The notes under the pieces are model-generated. The model did not search any database, was not told the origin of the DNA, and worked only from the letters and a program-made list of their open reading frames with translations. This document shows, piece after piece, positions 10,379 through 21,295 of a DNA stretch of 64,000 nucleotides. The position numbers were made by a program, and so were the translations under genes. This DNA is from Rhineura floridana (Eukaryota > Chordata > Lepidosauria > Squamata > Rhineuridae). The number at the start of each line of letters is the position of its first letter. Position 1 is the first letter of the stretch. The stretch covers positions 96,988,838 to 97,052,837 of the forward strand of contig NC_084485.1 in NCBI RefSeq assembly GCF_030035675.1, read 5' to 3'.

Positions 10379-11622
10379 TATTGGAACATAGGAAGCTGCC
10401 TTATATTGAGTTAGACCATTGGTCCATCTAGTTCAGTATTGTCTTCACTGACTGGTGGCAGCTCTCCATGGTTTCAGATAGGGGACATTCCCAGCCCTAC
10501 TGGGAATTGAACCCAGAGCTTGGAAGTAATTTGTTACAAGTAACAAATTCATTACTTTTTTCAGGAACGAGTGGGTAATTCCTATACATTTTGATTGTAA
10601 TAGAACGAGGAGTAATTTTTATTACTTTTGTGGAGTAATTGTAATGTTTCCAGCATTACTTTGCGGCATTATTTGATGGTGGGGGAAAGCAGGGGAAGTC
10701 TTCTGCTTCTCTGATTTCTGGATGAAAATCATGTGCCTCAAACTGGGCTTCTGTGCAGTGTTGCTCTTCCCTCATGCTCTGTGGGTGGGTAGGCGGCAAT
10801 GAGGGAGGTGGTGGAGAGTGAGGCAGGATGGCGTGGAGAAAACAATTGTTTTAAAAAATTGATGGTGGTGGTGAAAAGTGGAGGGGAAAAGGAGCTGGAA
10901 GGAAAGAACATGGATAAAAGAGGAGAAGGAGGCAGCAGCAGAATGGAGATAAAGAACTGTGGAACTGAAAGATGACGTATGTGTGTGTGTATGTGTGTGA
11001 ATACTGAGTTTGCACTTGGCACACAAAGTGGCCTCCACCACCCGCTCTGGCTACTGTGCTGCATTTGCAGTATTTTAACTTTTTTGCATCTCAGAGGAAA
11101 ATGTTTGCTTGGGTGAGTGTCTCTTAGTTGGTGGTAGGGCAGGGTCCGGGAGATGGTTAAGTGAGAGAGATTATGCTTTCTGGCTGAGGGGGTGGGTTGC
11201 ACTTGCTTTGATGTGAAAAGATCTGAGTAGTGGCCTCTGCCTCCCTTCTCACCTCCTTTACCAGCAGAGAGACCATCATTGCTATCATATGGATAAAAAG
11301 AATTATTCTGCTACCTCTGTATGTGTGTGTTTATTTTTAATGTTCTTTTAGGCTACTTAGATGTGCAGCAGCAAAGGCCAGCACCTTGTAGGCGTTTTTT
11401 TAAAAAAGTAACTGAAATTTAATTGTAGTGATTACTTTTGAGAAAAAGGGATCAGTTACTTTCAGAGCAATTGCAATTGAAATGGTAATTACTACTTTTT
11501 TGGGCCATGTAATTGGAACTGTAATTTATTACTTTTTAAAAGTAATCTTCCAAGCTCTGAACCTGGGACGTCCTGCATGCAAAGCAGATGCTCTACCACT
11601 GAACTATACTCCTTTTCTTTCA
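10379..11622 (-). mobile_element. tRNA-derived SINE with CR1-like tail, split in two
   Basis: The 3' half is at 10379-10513 (complement contains ggcagcttcctatgttcc, a CR1-like end) and the tRNA head is at 11559-11622. The head's minus strand shows the A-box region (tatagttcagtggtagag), gcatctgctttgcatgcagg and a B-box-like ggttc. The interruption falls inside the B box. The two halves together make one ordinary SINE of about 200 bp. Confidence 0.8.
10514..11558. mobile_element. non-autonomous DNA transposon inside SINE
   Basis: Begins cagagcttggaagtaat and ends in the complement-like attactt...cttccaagctct, with further mirrored TTACTTTTTAAAAGTAAT-type sequence inward. The 5-mer gaacc occurs on both sides (10509-10513 and 11559-11563), a possible target duplication. 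The interior has no transposase frame; the 154-codon minus frame at 10738-11202 is low-complexity and not protein-like. The superfamily is undetermined: the inverted ends fit hAT or a similar cut-and-paste group, but a 5-bp duplication would be short for hAT. Confidence 0.65.
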
Positions 11623-11667
11623 TCTTGGTAAGCATAGCTTAAGTGCAGAGTTTATGATGATGTTCAA

Positions 11668-11803
11668 CAAAACCAAATCCACTTTTGAGGCATCACATAC
11701 CTGCTGTGGGGTAGGCTTATTTCAAGCCCAGCACACATTCTCTATAACTCTTGTGGCAGGTGCCATTTTATAACCCTGCTTATTTTTTTAATTAGCATGA
11801 AAA
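11668..11803. repeat. 136-bp direct repeat, copy 1
   Basis: Runs from caaaaccaaatccacttttg to taattagcatgaaaa. The same sequence occurs at 15639-15775, differing in my reading only by one T in a T-run. The flanks are unrelated beyond a few bases. I see no inverted ends, tRNA head or poly-A, so the mobile class is unclear. Confidence 0.8.
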
Positions 11804-12049
11804 AGCTTTTCCTATTATGTATCTAAGTGAAATAGAGGTATAGCACTATAACACCATAATGCTATAATGTTTGGGGGGGGGTTGCATTATGATAACAGTA
11901 TAATACTCAATGCAAATGATGAAAATCACTTTCCAGTCACTGCTATGTTAGCAAGACATTTAATGACAGTGACCAGGAAAGTTTAAGACACCTCAGATGA
12001 TGTTACATTGCTACAACCTCTCATTTTTTACCCCTAACGTGTTTTAGAA
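11804..12049. other. unassigned spacer
   Basis: Nothing recognised apart from a G-run near 11873. Confidence 0.4.
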
Positions 12050-12640
12050 ATAGTTTTAAAAGATCAGTTAAAAAGACAGAGTCTATGGGTAGGCAGTCCC
12101 AGAGTCCAGGAAAAAGATAAGCTACCTGTTCTAGGCCGATTGAACTCCCTTGGAAGAAACAGCTATTCTGGGGACAGACCCTAGATCTGACACTATCAGT
12201 GGAGGCAAAGCAGTGAAGAGAACCTTTGGCTGGTGTGCCAGCTATTGCTGTTCCTGGACTGTGATAGGCTGGATACAATGATCCATGTGCGAGTATCTTC
12301 AAGACTGGGTTACTGTAATGCACTCTGAGATTGGTTTGGAAGTGGCAGCTAGTGTCAGACTGCCTACTTCAAATGTTTCACACCATTTTTGAAAGAGCTC
12401 CACTGTCTGCCTATATTCTACCAAGCCAAATTCAAGGTGCTTGTATTGACCTACAAAGTTATATTAGCTCAGGATCTAGATACCAGATGGAGCATCTTCT
12501 CCTGTATAGATGTACACATGCGTTATGATATATGGAGAAGACCCTCTTAACTGTGCTACAGCTAACTGAAATCTGATATGTGGTGATACAAAAAAGGGCT
12601 TTCTCACTCTTGGCACTCCATTTATGGAATTCCTTCTTTT
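12050..12640 (+). mobile_element. L2 LINE ORF2 C-terminal remnant
   Basis: Plus-strand fragments match the L2 C-terminal region: SRLGYCNAL near 12300 and LPIFYQAKFKVLVLTYKV near 12400-12460 (compare SRLDYCNALYVGL and ARFKVLVLTYKALNG in the L2 at 38.9 kb). Frames are interrupted, so the copy is old. Confidence 0.7.
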
Positions 12641-14134
12641 CTCAGATATGGCTAGCTTTGATGCCTGTAGGTGCGGGCACTGCCCCCCCAGAACTGACCT
12701 TGCCCCTAGGATTTTTTTTTTAAAAAAATGTCTTTATCTGTGACATGACAATGACAACCTAAATTTAAAGAATAATAGCTTGTTTTAAGAACAGGATCAA
12801 TTTAAAACAGGATCCTCTGAGAAATTCAGTGAATAAGGCAGGATGAGTATACAACAAAAGCCTCATCTTGAAAAGCCCCCAAAAGTCTGCTCATTCAAGA
12901 CTTTCCTAACTGAGGGTGAATTTTTCATGATCACAATCACTCTATAATTACTTAAGTGATCCTGAAGAAATCAGTCTATAGAGTAACATAACCCTTGAAT
13001 AGTTAAATATTAGAATTTTGTATTATGGGCTAGATATAGACTCCACCACTTGGACTATCCCTTGCTCTGCTTTTCAGTTTCAGTTGTGTTGTCTACCCAG
13101 CCAGCAATCAAGAAGCATGTATGCTGCCTGCAGTAAGGCTTGTTATTCTGCAGTTATTATAATGAGTAGAGCATGATTGGGTGCTTATTGCTAAAAGGTG
13201 AAATAAAGAGATAACTTAAAGTGATCTGAAAAAGTATCTACCCTAAGTTACCCGTTACTTTTTAAAAACACTCATTATACTATCATAGTGACTATTATTT
13301 TTTCTTTTTCTTGAACACTTGACGGCAAAGGATGAAAACAGCCCTAGAGGAAAAGAAATATTGCTGTGTACAGTAGAGTTAGCTGGCTGGCTGGCTACCT
13401 ACACTCTAACTCAGGCCTAAATTCTGATCTTCCCAATATGTGCAGCTCAGCATGAGGCCTTTCCAGGATTTCTGGACAGAAAAATAAACTCAGCAACCAG
13501 TAAAAAAAAAAAAATCCAATCGCTTTCCACAATTAGTTTCCAATTACTTAGTTAGCCCATTATATAGCAGCCAGTTAAGAGGTTTTCCCTTGATTGTCCA
13601 ACAGAAGGGAAAGTCTAAAGGTCAGGAATATGCCCTAGAGTATTTATTTCCTCTCTGCCCTTCCCTAAACTTATAGTATGGACAAATTTGCTTTTCAGGG
13701 GGAAACTAAAACTCAGATGCCTAATCCAGCATCAAAGCTCAGCTCATTGTCATTATCACAATAGTTCAGTTCATGAAGAATCAGACACAGGGACAGAACA
13801 CAGGTGAAAGAGGACTATAGCTCTGGGCAAAGTCAAGCTTTTGAGCCTAGTAATCCTGGAGATCTCTCAAAAAAGAGTGAGACAATTAAACAGATTAAAT
13901 TTCATTCATGTAAATTAACACACTTTCTGGATAAAAGAGGAGTGAGGGAGAAGGTCACTGTCTTTCCCTTCCCCTGGCCAGGCCCTCATATCCTCTCCAC
14001 CAGTGGGGAATTGGCTGGCACTATGCATCTCTCCCCCCAAATGCATACCTAGAAATGTAGCTGCCCCACCTAACAAGGAAGGCTGGCTACAGGGCTGCTG
14101 GCACTGTCTCATGACTTTTCAGCACTATGTAAAG
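12641..14134. other. unassigned sequence
   Basis: Possible trailing 3'UTR of the L2 copy to about 13000, then nothing I can name. There is a small ggct repeat at 13384-13395 and an A-run at 13502. No exon-like frame. Confidence 0.4.
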
Positions 14135-14270
14135 CAGATACGGGGAACCTGTGGTCTTCCAGATGTTGTTGGACTCCAGCCTCCATAATACTCAGCCAGC
14201 ATGGTCAATGGTCAGAGATAATAGATGCTGGAGTCCAACAACATCTGGAGAAACACAGAGCCCCTATCTG
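14135..14270. mobile_element. hAT-like MITE, 136 bp
   Basis: Starts cagatacggggaacctgtgg and ends gagcccctatctg. The interior is a hairpin (ccagatgttgttggactcc against ggagtccaacaacatctgg). Flanking 8-mers atgtaaag and agctaaag agree at six of eight positions, fitting a hAT target duplication. It belongs with the copies at 24678, 27676 and 59936. Confidence 0.8.
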
Positions 14271-14357
14271 AGCTAAAGGCTTACTTATTTGTCAGGCTTG
14301 TATGTGAGGATTGCTACATGGCTGTTTTATTTTACTAGGTGTGTTATATATATATTT

Positions 14358-15210
14358 TAGGGTTGCCAGCTGTCCTGTTTTTGCCCAGAGACTCCAGATT
14401 TTTTGGGTGCTCTCTGGGTGACTCGCCTTAATGTCCAGACTCTCAGCTTTCTTTTTTTTATAAAAGTAAGTTTCTAGGTGGTCTGGTTCCCAAGATATAC
14501 ACCAAAACTTCAGCCGTCGCCCCTGCAACTTCAGTTAAATGAGCTCGTAGCTGTCTGCTCTAATCCCGCCCTTTCAGGTTTGTAGCCAATAAGTGAAGTC
14601 AGGGTTGTGATTGACAAGTCAGTAGCTAAACCCCTTTGCAAATTAGAAAACTTGTTTTTTCCTGCTTTTCTGAAAATCTCATCAATTGAGTAAGTATATA
14701 GCTTTTAGTCACGTTTTCTCTTGTGTGCAGGAGTCAAACACAGGGCCGGCGTAACACAGTAAGCAAGGTAAGCGTGGCAGGAGGGTGCAATGTTTGAGGG
14801 ATGCCAGAGGCGCCCCTAAGCCTGGAAAAAAATTTAAATGCCTGGAAAAACGCTCTCCTTACACGCCCTCCCTCGCTTCTGCCTCTCCACTCGCAGTTGC
14901 TCCAGCTCCAGCGCTGCCAGCCCCCTCCGGCAACTCCTGACATCAGTTTTGCCTTCTCCGTGATCTGCCGAAGCAAATGAACAGCAGAGCACCAGAGGTG
15001 CCTCATCCCAGCCCTAGGAGCACATCCCCTCGTTGGCCGTCTGCAGCCTTGGGGTGTGTGGGTCTCTCTGTCTCTCACTCGTCAGAGGCTGCTTGCCGGC
15101 TGGTTTGTGCTTTGCGCGTAGGCAGGAATGGAGGCGACACCAGGAGAGGGGATGGGGAAGGTTATGGGGGGGAGGGAAGAGACCTGTATCTTGGGGAGAT
15201 CGGGGTGGGG
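14358..15210. other. fragments of unclassified DNA elements with CpG-rich core
   Basis: agggttgccagctgtcctg at 14358 resembles the start of the palindromic family at 41649. cagggccggcgtaac at 14742 resembles the CAGGGCCAG end of the hAT-like element at 19177. From about 14865 to 15200 the sequence becomes unusually rich in C, G and CpG for this window. The overlapping frames here (for example 14977-15600) have no recognisable motif and run into CR1 sequence, so I do not call a gene. Confidence 0.4.
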
Positions 15211-15455
15211 TATTCAGTTGGAAAAGGTTCAGATAAGGGCAACCAAAAAGATCAAGGGGATGGAGAGACTCCCCAACGGGAAAGGTTGCAGCATTGGGGG
15301 CTTTTTAGTTCAAAGAAAAGGTCAGTAAGAGGTGACATGATAGACGTGTATAAAATTATGCATGGCATAGAGAAGGGAAAGTTTTTCTGCCTCTCTCATA
15401 AAACTAGAACTTGTGGACATCCAAAGAAGCTGAATGTTAGAAGATTCACAACCAG
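15211..15455 (+). mobile_element. CR1 LINE ORF2 C-terminal remnant
   Basis: Plus-strand frames match the CR1 ORF2 C-terminus: QLEKVQIRATKKIKGMERL, then RSVRGDMIDVYKIMHGIEK and LSHKTRTCGHPKKLNVRRF. These need a change of frame between them. The 3'UTR is missing. Confidence 0.8.
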
Positions 15456-15638
15456 TAGCGTAGTGGCATATTCAGAGGTGTGGGGTCTCTTCATGTTAGT
15501 CACAACCACGCTCCCCCCCTTTTTTTTTGCTGCTGGGTTGAGAATGACATCCTTGTTAACACCTTCTCCCACAACAACAGAAGTCCCTCGGAGCCAATAA
15601 GCAAGAAAGAGTGTTAGCTACTGAGAAGAGTGTTCTTG

Positions 15639-15775
15639 CAAAACCAAATCCACTTTTGAGGCATCACATACCTGCTGTGGGGTAGGCTTATTTCAAGCCC
15701 AGCACACATTCTCTATAACTCTTGTGGCAGGTGCCATTTTATAACCCTGCTTATTTTTTTTAATTAGCATGAAAA
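15639..15775. repeat. 136-bp direct repeat, copy 2
   Basis: Near-identical partner of 11668-11803, in the same orientation about 3.97 kb away. It sits between a possible DNA-element fragment (15456-15638) and the short palindromic repeat at 15799. Confidence 0.8.
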
Positions 15776-15798
15776 GTACTTGCTTTTCTGGGACTAAA

Positions 15799-15887
15799 GC
15801 TGCAATGCTAATCCCACATACCCAGAGTAAACCCCATTGAATTCAATAGGACTTATTTTTGAGTAGACATGGTTAGGATTGTGCTGT
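15799..15887. repeat. short palindromic repeat (CCCATTGAATTCAATGGG type)
   Basis: About 85 bp: gctgcaatgctaatcccac, a centre ccccattgaattcaatagg that is nearly its own complement, and ggttaggattgtgctg. The whole is an imperfect hairpin. Diverged copies lie near 16306, 19991, 21714, 36160, 51305 and 57385. Probably a MITE; no coding capacity. Confidence 0.75.
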
Positions 15888-16305
15888 AAATCAATGAGAT
15901 TTATGAGTGAACATAGCAAAGAATTGTGTTTGTGCTGTAAATCTTTCTCTCCCCCTTCAATCCTATTTTTAAAGCAATTAGGCAGGTCTTACAGAGTTAT
16001 GCTTTTATTGTGTAGGAAACGAACACTGAACTTATTTTTTTAAAATATATCCTGCAATGACCAACTAGTTTTGACAATAGACTATTATAGAGATGTATGC
16101 ACTTTACATCTCCAGTTTGTGCATACGGAGTCTTTCCAACAACTGTGTGAGGTAGGGTTGCTGATTGGAAACCAAGGCAGCTCACAACAAGAAATAAATC
16201 CATTCAATAACAATGAAAACAAATATAAAGCAGTTGCAAAACAGCTTGAAGTGGCACGAGTCTGAATTTTGGGTTGGGTAAGTGACGTTTCTTATCACTT
16301 GAGGT

Positions 16306-16394
16306 TGGAGTCCTGTGCACGCTTCCCTGGTTGAGTAAGCCCCACTGAATACATTGGAACTTGCTTTTGAGTAAACATACATGGGAATGCACTA
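16306..16394. repeat. short palindromic repeat, diverged copy
   Basis: Same layout as 15799-15887: gagtcctgtgcac, gagtaagccccactgaatac, ttttgagtaaacatacatgg. More diverged. Confidence 0.6.
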
Positions 16395-16489
16395 AAATAT
16401 TTTTATGGGTTGTGTAAATAATAAACATCTTTGACAGTCATACTTATATAAATACTTCATACTATGTATCAATAAGTATCTGTTTCACA

Positions 16490-16640
16490 CTATGGTTGTA
16501 CATTATTATGTCCTCTACATTTTAAGTGTGCCCTTCTTCCTTGGAGTGGTCATGGCCCCCATCTGTTGTTTTCACCCTGAGGGGAAGATTAGGCTGAGAG
16601 ATAGTGAGTTGCCCATGGTCACTCAGTAAACCTTGTAACT
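16490..16640 (-). mobile_element. possible MIR-like SINE fragment
   Basis: The stretch ctgaggggaagattaggctg and gttgcccatggtcactcag resembles the reverse complement of the MIR core region. Short and old. Confidence 0.35.
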
Positions 16641-16734
16641 AATTTCCTTTTTAAAAACTTAATTAAAATGATTTATGTGCTGGCAAAGCTTATGAAGAAT
16701 TGCAGATACACACAATGCATTCAAAGCACATTCA

Positions 16735-16880
16735 TCTTGTATTTAAAGTGCATGACTTCCCCCAAAGAATCCTGGGAAGTGTAGTTTCCCCCTCACAGTT
16801 ATCGTTCCCACCACCCTTCACAAACTACACTTCCCAGGATTCTTTGGAGAAACCACAGCTGTTTAAAGTGGAATAATAGC
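16735..16880. mobile_element. palindromic MITE with 30-bp arms
   Basis: Arm one at 16757-16788 (cccaaagaatcctgggaag, tgtagttt) and arm two at 16822-16852 (aaactacacttcccaggatt, ctttgg) are near-perfect complements around a short loop. Weaker mirrored tttaaagtg motifs flank them. No coding capacity. Confidence 0.75.
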
Positions 16881-17213
16881 AGAAAAAATGTCTGCTGTGA
16901 AAGTGGTAATAGTTTTTCAGGTTGCATACATCTGCCTTATTGTGATGGCTGCTTCCCCGCCCCCCAAAGACTATGAAAGCAGCTTCTTCATGGTGAACAG
17001 ATCAACCTACTCATTCTCACCACAAGGAAAAGCTAAACCTTTCATGCTATTCTAAGCTACTCAATATAGGTTAAGAGGGAAGAACAGGTTGCTTACCTGT
17101 AACTGTAGTTCAAGGGATCATTTGTGCAGTGACACAGATGAGTTGTGCAGAGCCTCATTTGGCAATATTCTCAAGTTAGGCCAGAGGTTCGGTTGGTAGC
17201 TGCACCCACTAGG

Positions 17214-17340
17214 CACTAGGGATGGGGTTTGCTATTTGATTCCATTCATCAAATGGGTTGCCAGTTCCTATTTGCTGTAAATTGAGTTCAGCTAGTTATC
17301 GCAATTCCTGGTTCTCCCTCCCCCCCCGTTCTTTCAACTA
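17214..17340. mobile_element. partial copy of CTAGGGATGGGG element
   Basis: Begins actagggatggggtttgcta, matching the complement of the right end of the inner element at 19472-19847 (ctagagatggggtttgc). The other end is not visible. Confidence 0.5.
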
Positions 17341-17349
17341 TATTTTGTC

Positions 17350-17520
17350 CTTTTAATTATTTATTATTATATTTATTAGACACTTTTTTCCAAACTGAAA
17401 ACTAAAAGTGACTTACAACATTAAAAATGAAAGGTTTTTCATGTTTTATTGTTTACATATTGTATACCACGCTGATATTTTATGAGGTGGTTTATGAATA
17501 CTTTTATAAATAAAAATAAA
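17350..17520. mobile_element. two opposed LINE 3' tails
   Basis: 17350-17420 reads as a reverse-oriented LINE tail (ttatttattattatatttat, actaaaagtgacttac). 17420-17520 reads as a forward one (gttgtttacatattgtatac, tttataaataaaaataaa). Both are short and without coding sequence. Confidence 0.45.
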
Positions 17521-17654
17521 CTGATCCTGTGAAAAGTAACTCACAGGACTTTTAAAAATTTCATTTTATTCTCTTTGTTCTTTCCAGCTACATCTTTCTT
17601 TGCTGGTTTGTATTTTTAGTTCTTTACAAGTTGTCCCTTTGGAGATGGCATATT

Positions 17655-18310
17655 ATATTATTGTTATTCATTTATATCCCACCTTTTCCCCAGAACTGGG
17701 ACTGAAGGCAGCTTACAAAAATTAAAACAAATACAGCTAAAAACATATATATAAAACATACAGAAATTGTAATTAAAATGTCATTAAACTAAAAAATTAA
17801 ACCCTTTCAAACAGCACCCTATTTAATAGCCCTTGCAGTCAGTTCCCAAAAGCCTTTCTGGACAGAAAAGTCTTCATCTGCCAATGGAAGGGCAGCAGGA
17901 AAGTAGCCAGGCTAACCTCCCTAGAAAGGGAGTTACAGAGCCCGGGGGCAGCCACTAAGAAGGCTCTTTCCCATGTTCCCATCAGACATTCCTGTGAGGG
18001 TGGTGGGACCAAGAAAAGGCCCTCTCCTGATAATCTCAGGTCTCAGACAGGCTCATATAGGAAGATACCGTCCTTCAGATAGCCTGGACTCATATAGGGC
18101 TTTATAGGTCATAACCAGCACTTCGAATTGTGCTTGGAAACAGACCTTAGCCAGTGGAGCTGGGTGCTCCCTGTAACCAACTCCAGTTAACAATCTGGCT
18201 GTGGTTCTTTGGATCAGCTGAAGATTCCGAACATTCTTTAAAGGCATGTAGAGCGTATTACAGTAATCCAAATGGGATATGACTAAGGCATGTGTTTTAG
18301 CGCCTCCTTG
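17655..18310 (-). mobile_element. L2 LINE, 5'-truncated, degraded
   Basis: The 3' tail starts at 17655 (attcatttatatcccacc), followed by A-rich 3'UTR to about 17800 and then degraded ORF2. The best open piece, minus strand 18053-18271, reads MDYCNTLYMPLKNVRNLQLI, then TARLLTGV and FEVLVMTYKAL, matching L2 SRLDYCNALYVGL and ARFKVLVLTYKAL. About 650 bp remain. Confidence 0.8.
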
Positions 18311-19176
18311 GGCCTATGGCTCAGTTCATGGGATTCTTCAACTTTTTCTCAACTAATCAAGCTATCAATTTGCCACCAGCAGGCAGGTACCACATGCACA
18401 TGGGGAAATAAGTGACCATCACTAACAGGATGGTCACGTGCACTGCCATCCCTCCAGTTTCATCTCAGCATGTATTGCCTCTTCCCATTAGCCTGTGTGT
18501 CTCTTTCTTTGATCATTACAATAAATAGCCTAAAGTTACAAATTGTGATTTTTTAAACTAGGTTTTTCAGCTGGAACATATGTCACAGCAAATACCCAAA
18601 TCAATAGCTCTAGATTCTTAGTATCTCCAGAGAATTTTATAAATGAGATGAAACTTCCCTACAACTCCCCTTAAATAATTTGCAATCAAGGATATAATTT
18701 GTTAAAATGTGCATATCTATTCATAGATAATTCACAGTGCAAAACAGTTCTGGGATAGGTTTTTCAAATCACAACAGGGAGCCAGGAAAGCTAGCCTAAT
18801 CCATTATCAATGGGACTTGATGCCTTTCAATCTCATAGGTACTTTTGGAAAATGTCCCTAGAATTATAAAATGGCATTTATTTTTAATAGCTCTGCTCCT
18901 GAAGCTATAGAAAGGAAGGGAGTGGGAAGGATATCCTAGCTATATGTATTGTATATGACGGATTTTTACATCTATTTTGTGTGCATGTACACATGCCTGA
19001 TTTCTTGGTTTGGAGGTTTGTTAAAATTCCAACTCCACAATTTGTTCTGGTTTTTATGTCTGTATTCCATTTGTGTATTGGGAGTGCTTGTTTCATGCAT
19101 AATTTAGAATATCTGAGGTTTTTTCAATAGATTTCAGCACAAAATCCTCCATGATATTATATATATTTTATACACC
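18311..19176. other. unassigned sequence
   Basis: Nothing I can name. The minus frame at 18905-19096 has no recognisable motif. Confidence 0.45.
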
Positions 19177-19857
19177 CAGGGCCAGCTCTGTTATTAGGCA
19201 GGGTGGGGTGACCACCTCAGGTAGCAAATGCTACGAGTGCAATAGTGGCTGTTGCTCCTGAGCCTTTTGTTGGAGGACAGAGCAGTGCATGATACACATC
19301 CTGTCCTGCATCCCCACAACTACCCTGCTGCCACAGATGCAGTGGAGGACCCTATCCCGCTGCTAGCACTGACACAAGAGTCAACTGCCATTCTAGTTGG
19401 CTTATGTACATGGGAAGGGGCACGGCACTATCTTGTCCTTTGCCTCATACAGCAAAATGTCTTGGGCTGGCCTAGGGATGGGGGAGAATATCTGCTAAAT
19501 CAGACATAGTACCAGATTTTGACTGAATCCAACAGTTGGCTGTCTTTTCGGATTGGCACTGTTCTTTTGTGGCGGTCCGCAGCTGTAATCAACACAGCTT
19601 TTCGCCAATTCCCCCCCTGATTTTTTGTAATTATCTTTTTAATTACAATCACTATTATCCATTAACTTCCATGGATTTACATAAGCATTTACGTTAAAAT
19701 TACATACTTTTTTTGCCACCAAAAAAAACCCAAACAGTGGATCAAATCGGCAAGTGCAAAAGCAAGTGGGAACCAAAAAAAGGTGAATTAGGATTGAATG
19801 ATAGGAATGCAAGCAGATTGGAACTAAGGAGCAAACCCCATCTCTAGGCTGGCCCTG
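19177..19857. mobile_element. hAT-like MITE carrying a nested element
   Basis: Perfect 9-bp inverted ends cagggccag and ctggccctg, flanked by 8-mers tatacacc (19169-19176) and tatatacc (19858-19865) that agree at seven of eight positions, a good hAT target duplication. The element proper is 19177-19471 plus 19848-19857; the rest is an inserted second element. Relatives lie at 8165 and 60092. Confidence 0.8.
19472..19847. mobile_element. inserted element with CTAGGGATGG ends
   Basis: Begins ctagggatggggg and ends ccccatctctag, roughly complementary. It duplicates gctggc of the outer MITE on both sides (19466-19471 and 19848-19853). Length is 376 bp, AT-rich, with no coding frame of note. A partial relative is at 17214. 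Confidence 0.7.
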
Positions 19858-19990
19858 TATATACCACTTTGAATGAAAACTAAGGAGTGCATTCAATACT
19901 TCACTACTGGAAACATGTCACTTCATGTACAAAAAAAGTAGCACCAAAATTCATTGTCTCCCCGTAGGAGAGAGAGAGAGAGACTGACTC

Positions 19991-20080
19991 ACTGCACAAC
20001 CCTATACACAACAATTCAGAAGTAAATCCCACCAAATTCAATAGAATTTACCCCTGCATCAGTGGGTAACAGGACTGCAG
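19991..20080. repeat. short palindromic repeat, diverged copy
   Basis: actgcacaaccctatacac, cagaagtaaatcccaccaa, attcaatagaatttaccc and ggactgcag follow the order of the 15799 copy. Confidence 0.55.
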
Positions 20081-20839
20081 ACTTCAGTATGTTGGGCTTA
20101 AAGCATGCTATACTCTGTGTCAAATTGTAGCCATCAAGCACTATGAAACAAGTCTCATATCTGCTTAAATGGTTTCTTCAAGGCACACTGGACGCCATTT
20201 GCTTTTTGTTAGTTACACCACTTTGACATAAAGCTCACATGTCTTTGACTACTCTATGCTGAGAAGGGAAGATTGCTATAAAATTATTGCTGTTTCTGCT
20301 CTAAGTTGATGTAACTGAAACTGACAATTTCCCCCAAATTTGGAGTTGAAGTTGTGACACAATACACTACCTGAAAGAGTGTGATGGTACAACTGACTAT
20401 TTGTTTATTAGTTGCCTTTCAGTGCTATTGAAAAGAAGTAGCAAGGGGGGAGAAGAAGAATACAATAATGAAGGTAGAATTTGTTTGATATGCCTTTTGT
20501 TGTGTGCACTAATACACATTTCATCAAATTTGCCATGGCAACTAACCACAGGGAATGCTCCCTACTGAAAAATTCAACACAGAAATTACTTATGGAACCA
20601 AAATGTTTAAAAAATCTATCTAGAAACAGAAAGAAAATGGCCACACAAGCATGCAATGTACCTACTGCATTATGAACACCACCTGATCTTAGACGCCTTC
20701 TGGAAGCCATGCAAGGACATTGATTCAAATATGCTTTTGGCGGCCTGGGACAGGGCAAGACCGGATTCAATCCATATTATTCAGCCTTTTGCTATTAATA
20801 TCTTGGTATTCAGCCCAGACCTTCAAGAAGGGGCACCAT
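20081..20839. other. unassigned sequence
   Basis: Open frames on both strands at 20408-20770 carry no domain I know. No repeat recognised. Confidence 0.4.
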
Positions 20840-21060
20840 ATTTTATTTCATTTATTAATGTATATCTTTTCCTCCCTTTCAAATTATTCATTCATTTATT
20901 AATTGCCTTTTACATTAATCTCAAGGAGACTTACAAACATTCCATAAAAAACAGCTAAAATATTTTTTAAAACAGTGCAAAACCCCTAAAATAGCTTTAA
21001 AAACAATACAACTAATATAAACCCATAACAAATACAGTTTGGGAACATTCAGTTTGTTTC
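20840..21060 (-). mobile_element. LINE 3'UTR fragment
   Basis: Reverse-oriented tail (tcatttattaattgcctttt, ctcaaggagacttacaaac) followed by an A-rich 3'UTR of the L2 type. No ORF remains. Confidence 0.55.
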
Positions 21061-21295
21061 AATGTTGGAGTAATAATTATGAGTGAGTATGAACTTCTGT
21101 GAGTAATAACATCCTTCATTCTATGTTAGGAATAGGGGATTCCAGTTAATTCTTTGGGAACAGGATTATAAATGGCAGTCCTTGCCTCTAGGTGGAATAA
21201 AATGAACAATTCTTGTTTGCAGGATGCAATCAGAAGGAAATGATCTGAGCCAAGTAAATACAACTAGGTTACAATTTTATCCCCACTAACTTGAG

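Noticed and set aside
10738-11202. 154-codon minus-strand frame as a transposase
   Set aside because: Rich in Ser, Pro, His and Thr from simple repeats; no transposase motifs, although it lies within a DNA transposon.
14977-15600. 207-codon plus-strand frame as a gene
   Set aside because: Its second half is CR1 ORF2 sequence in a shifted context and its first half is compositionally biased; no start context, domain or splice evidence.
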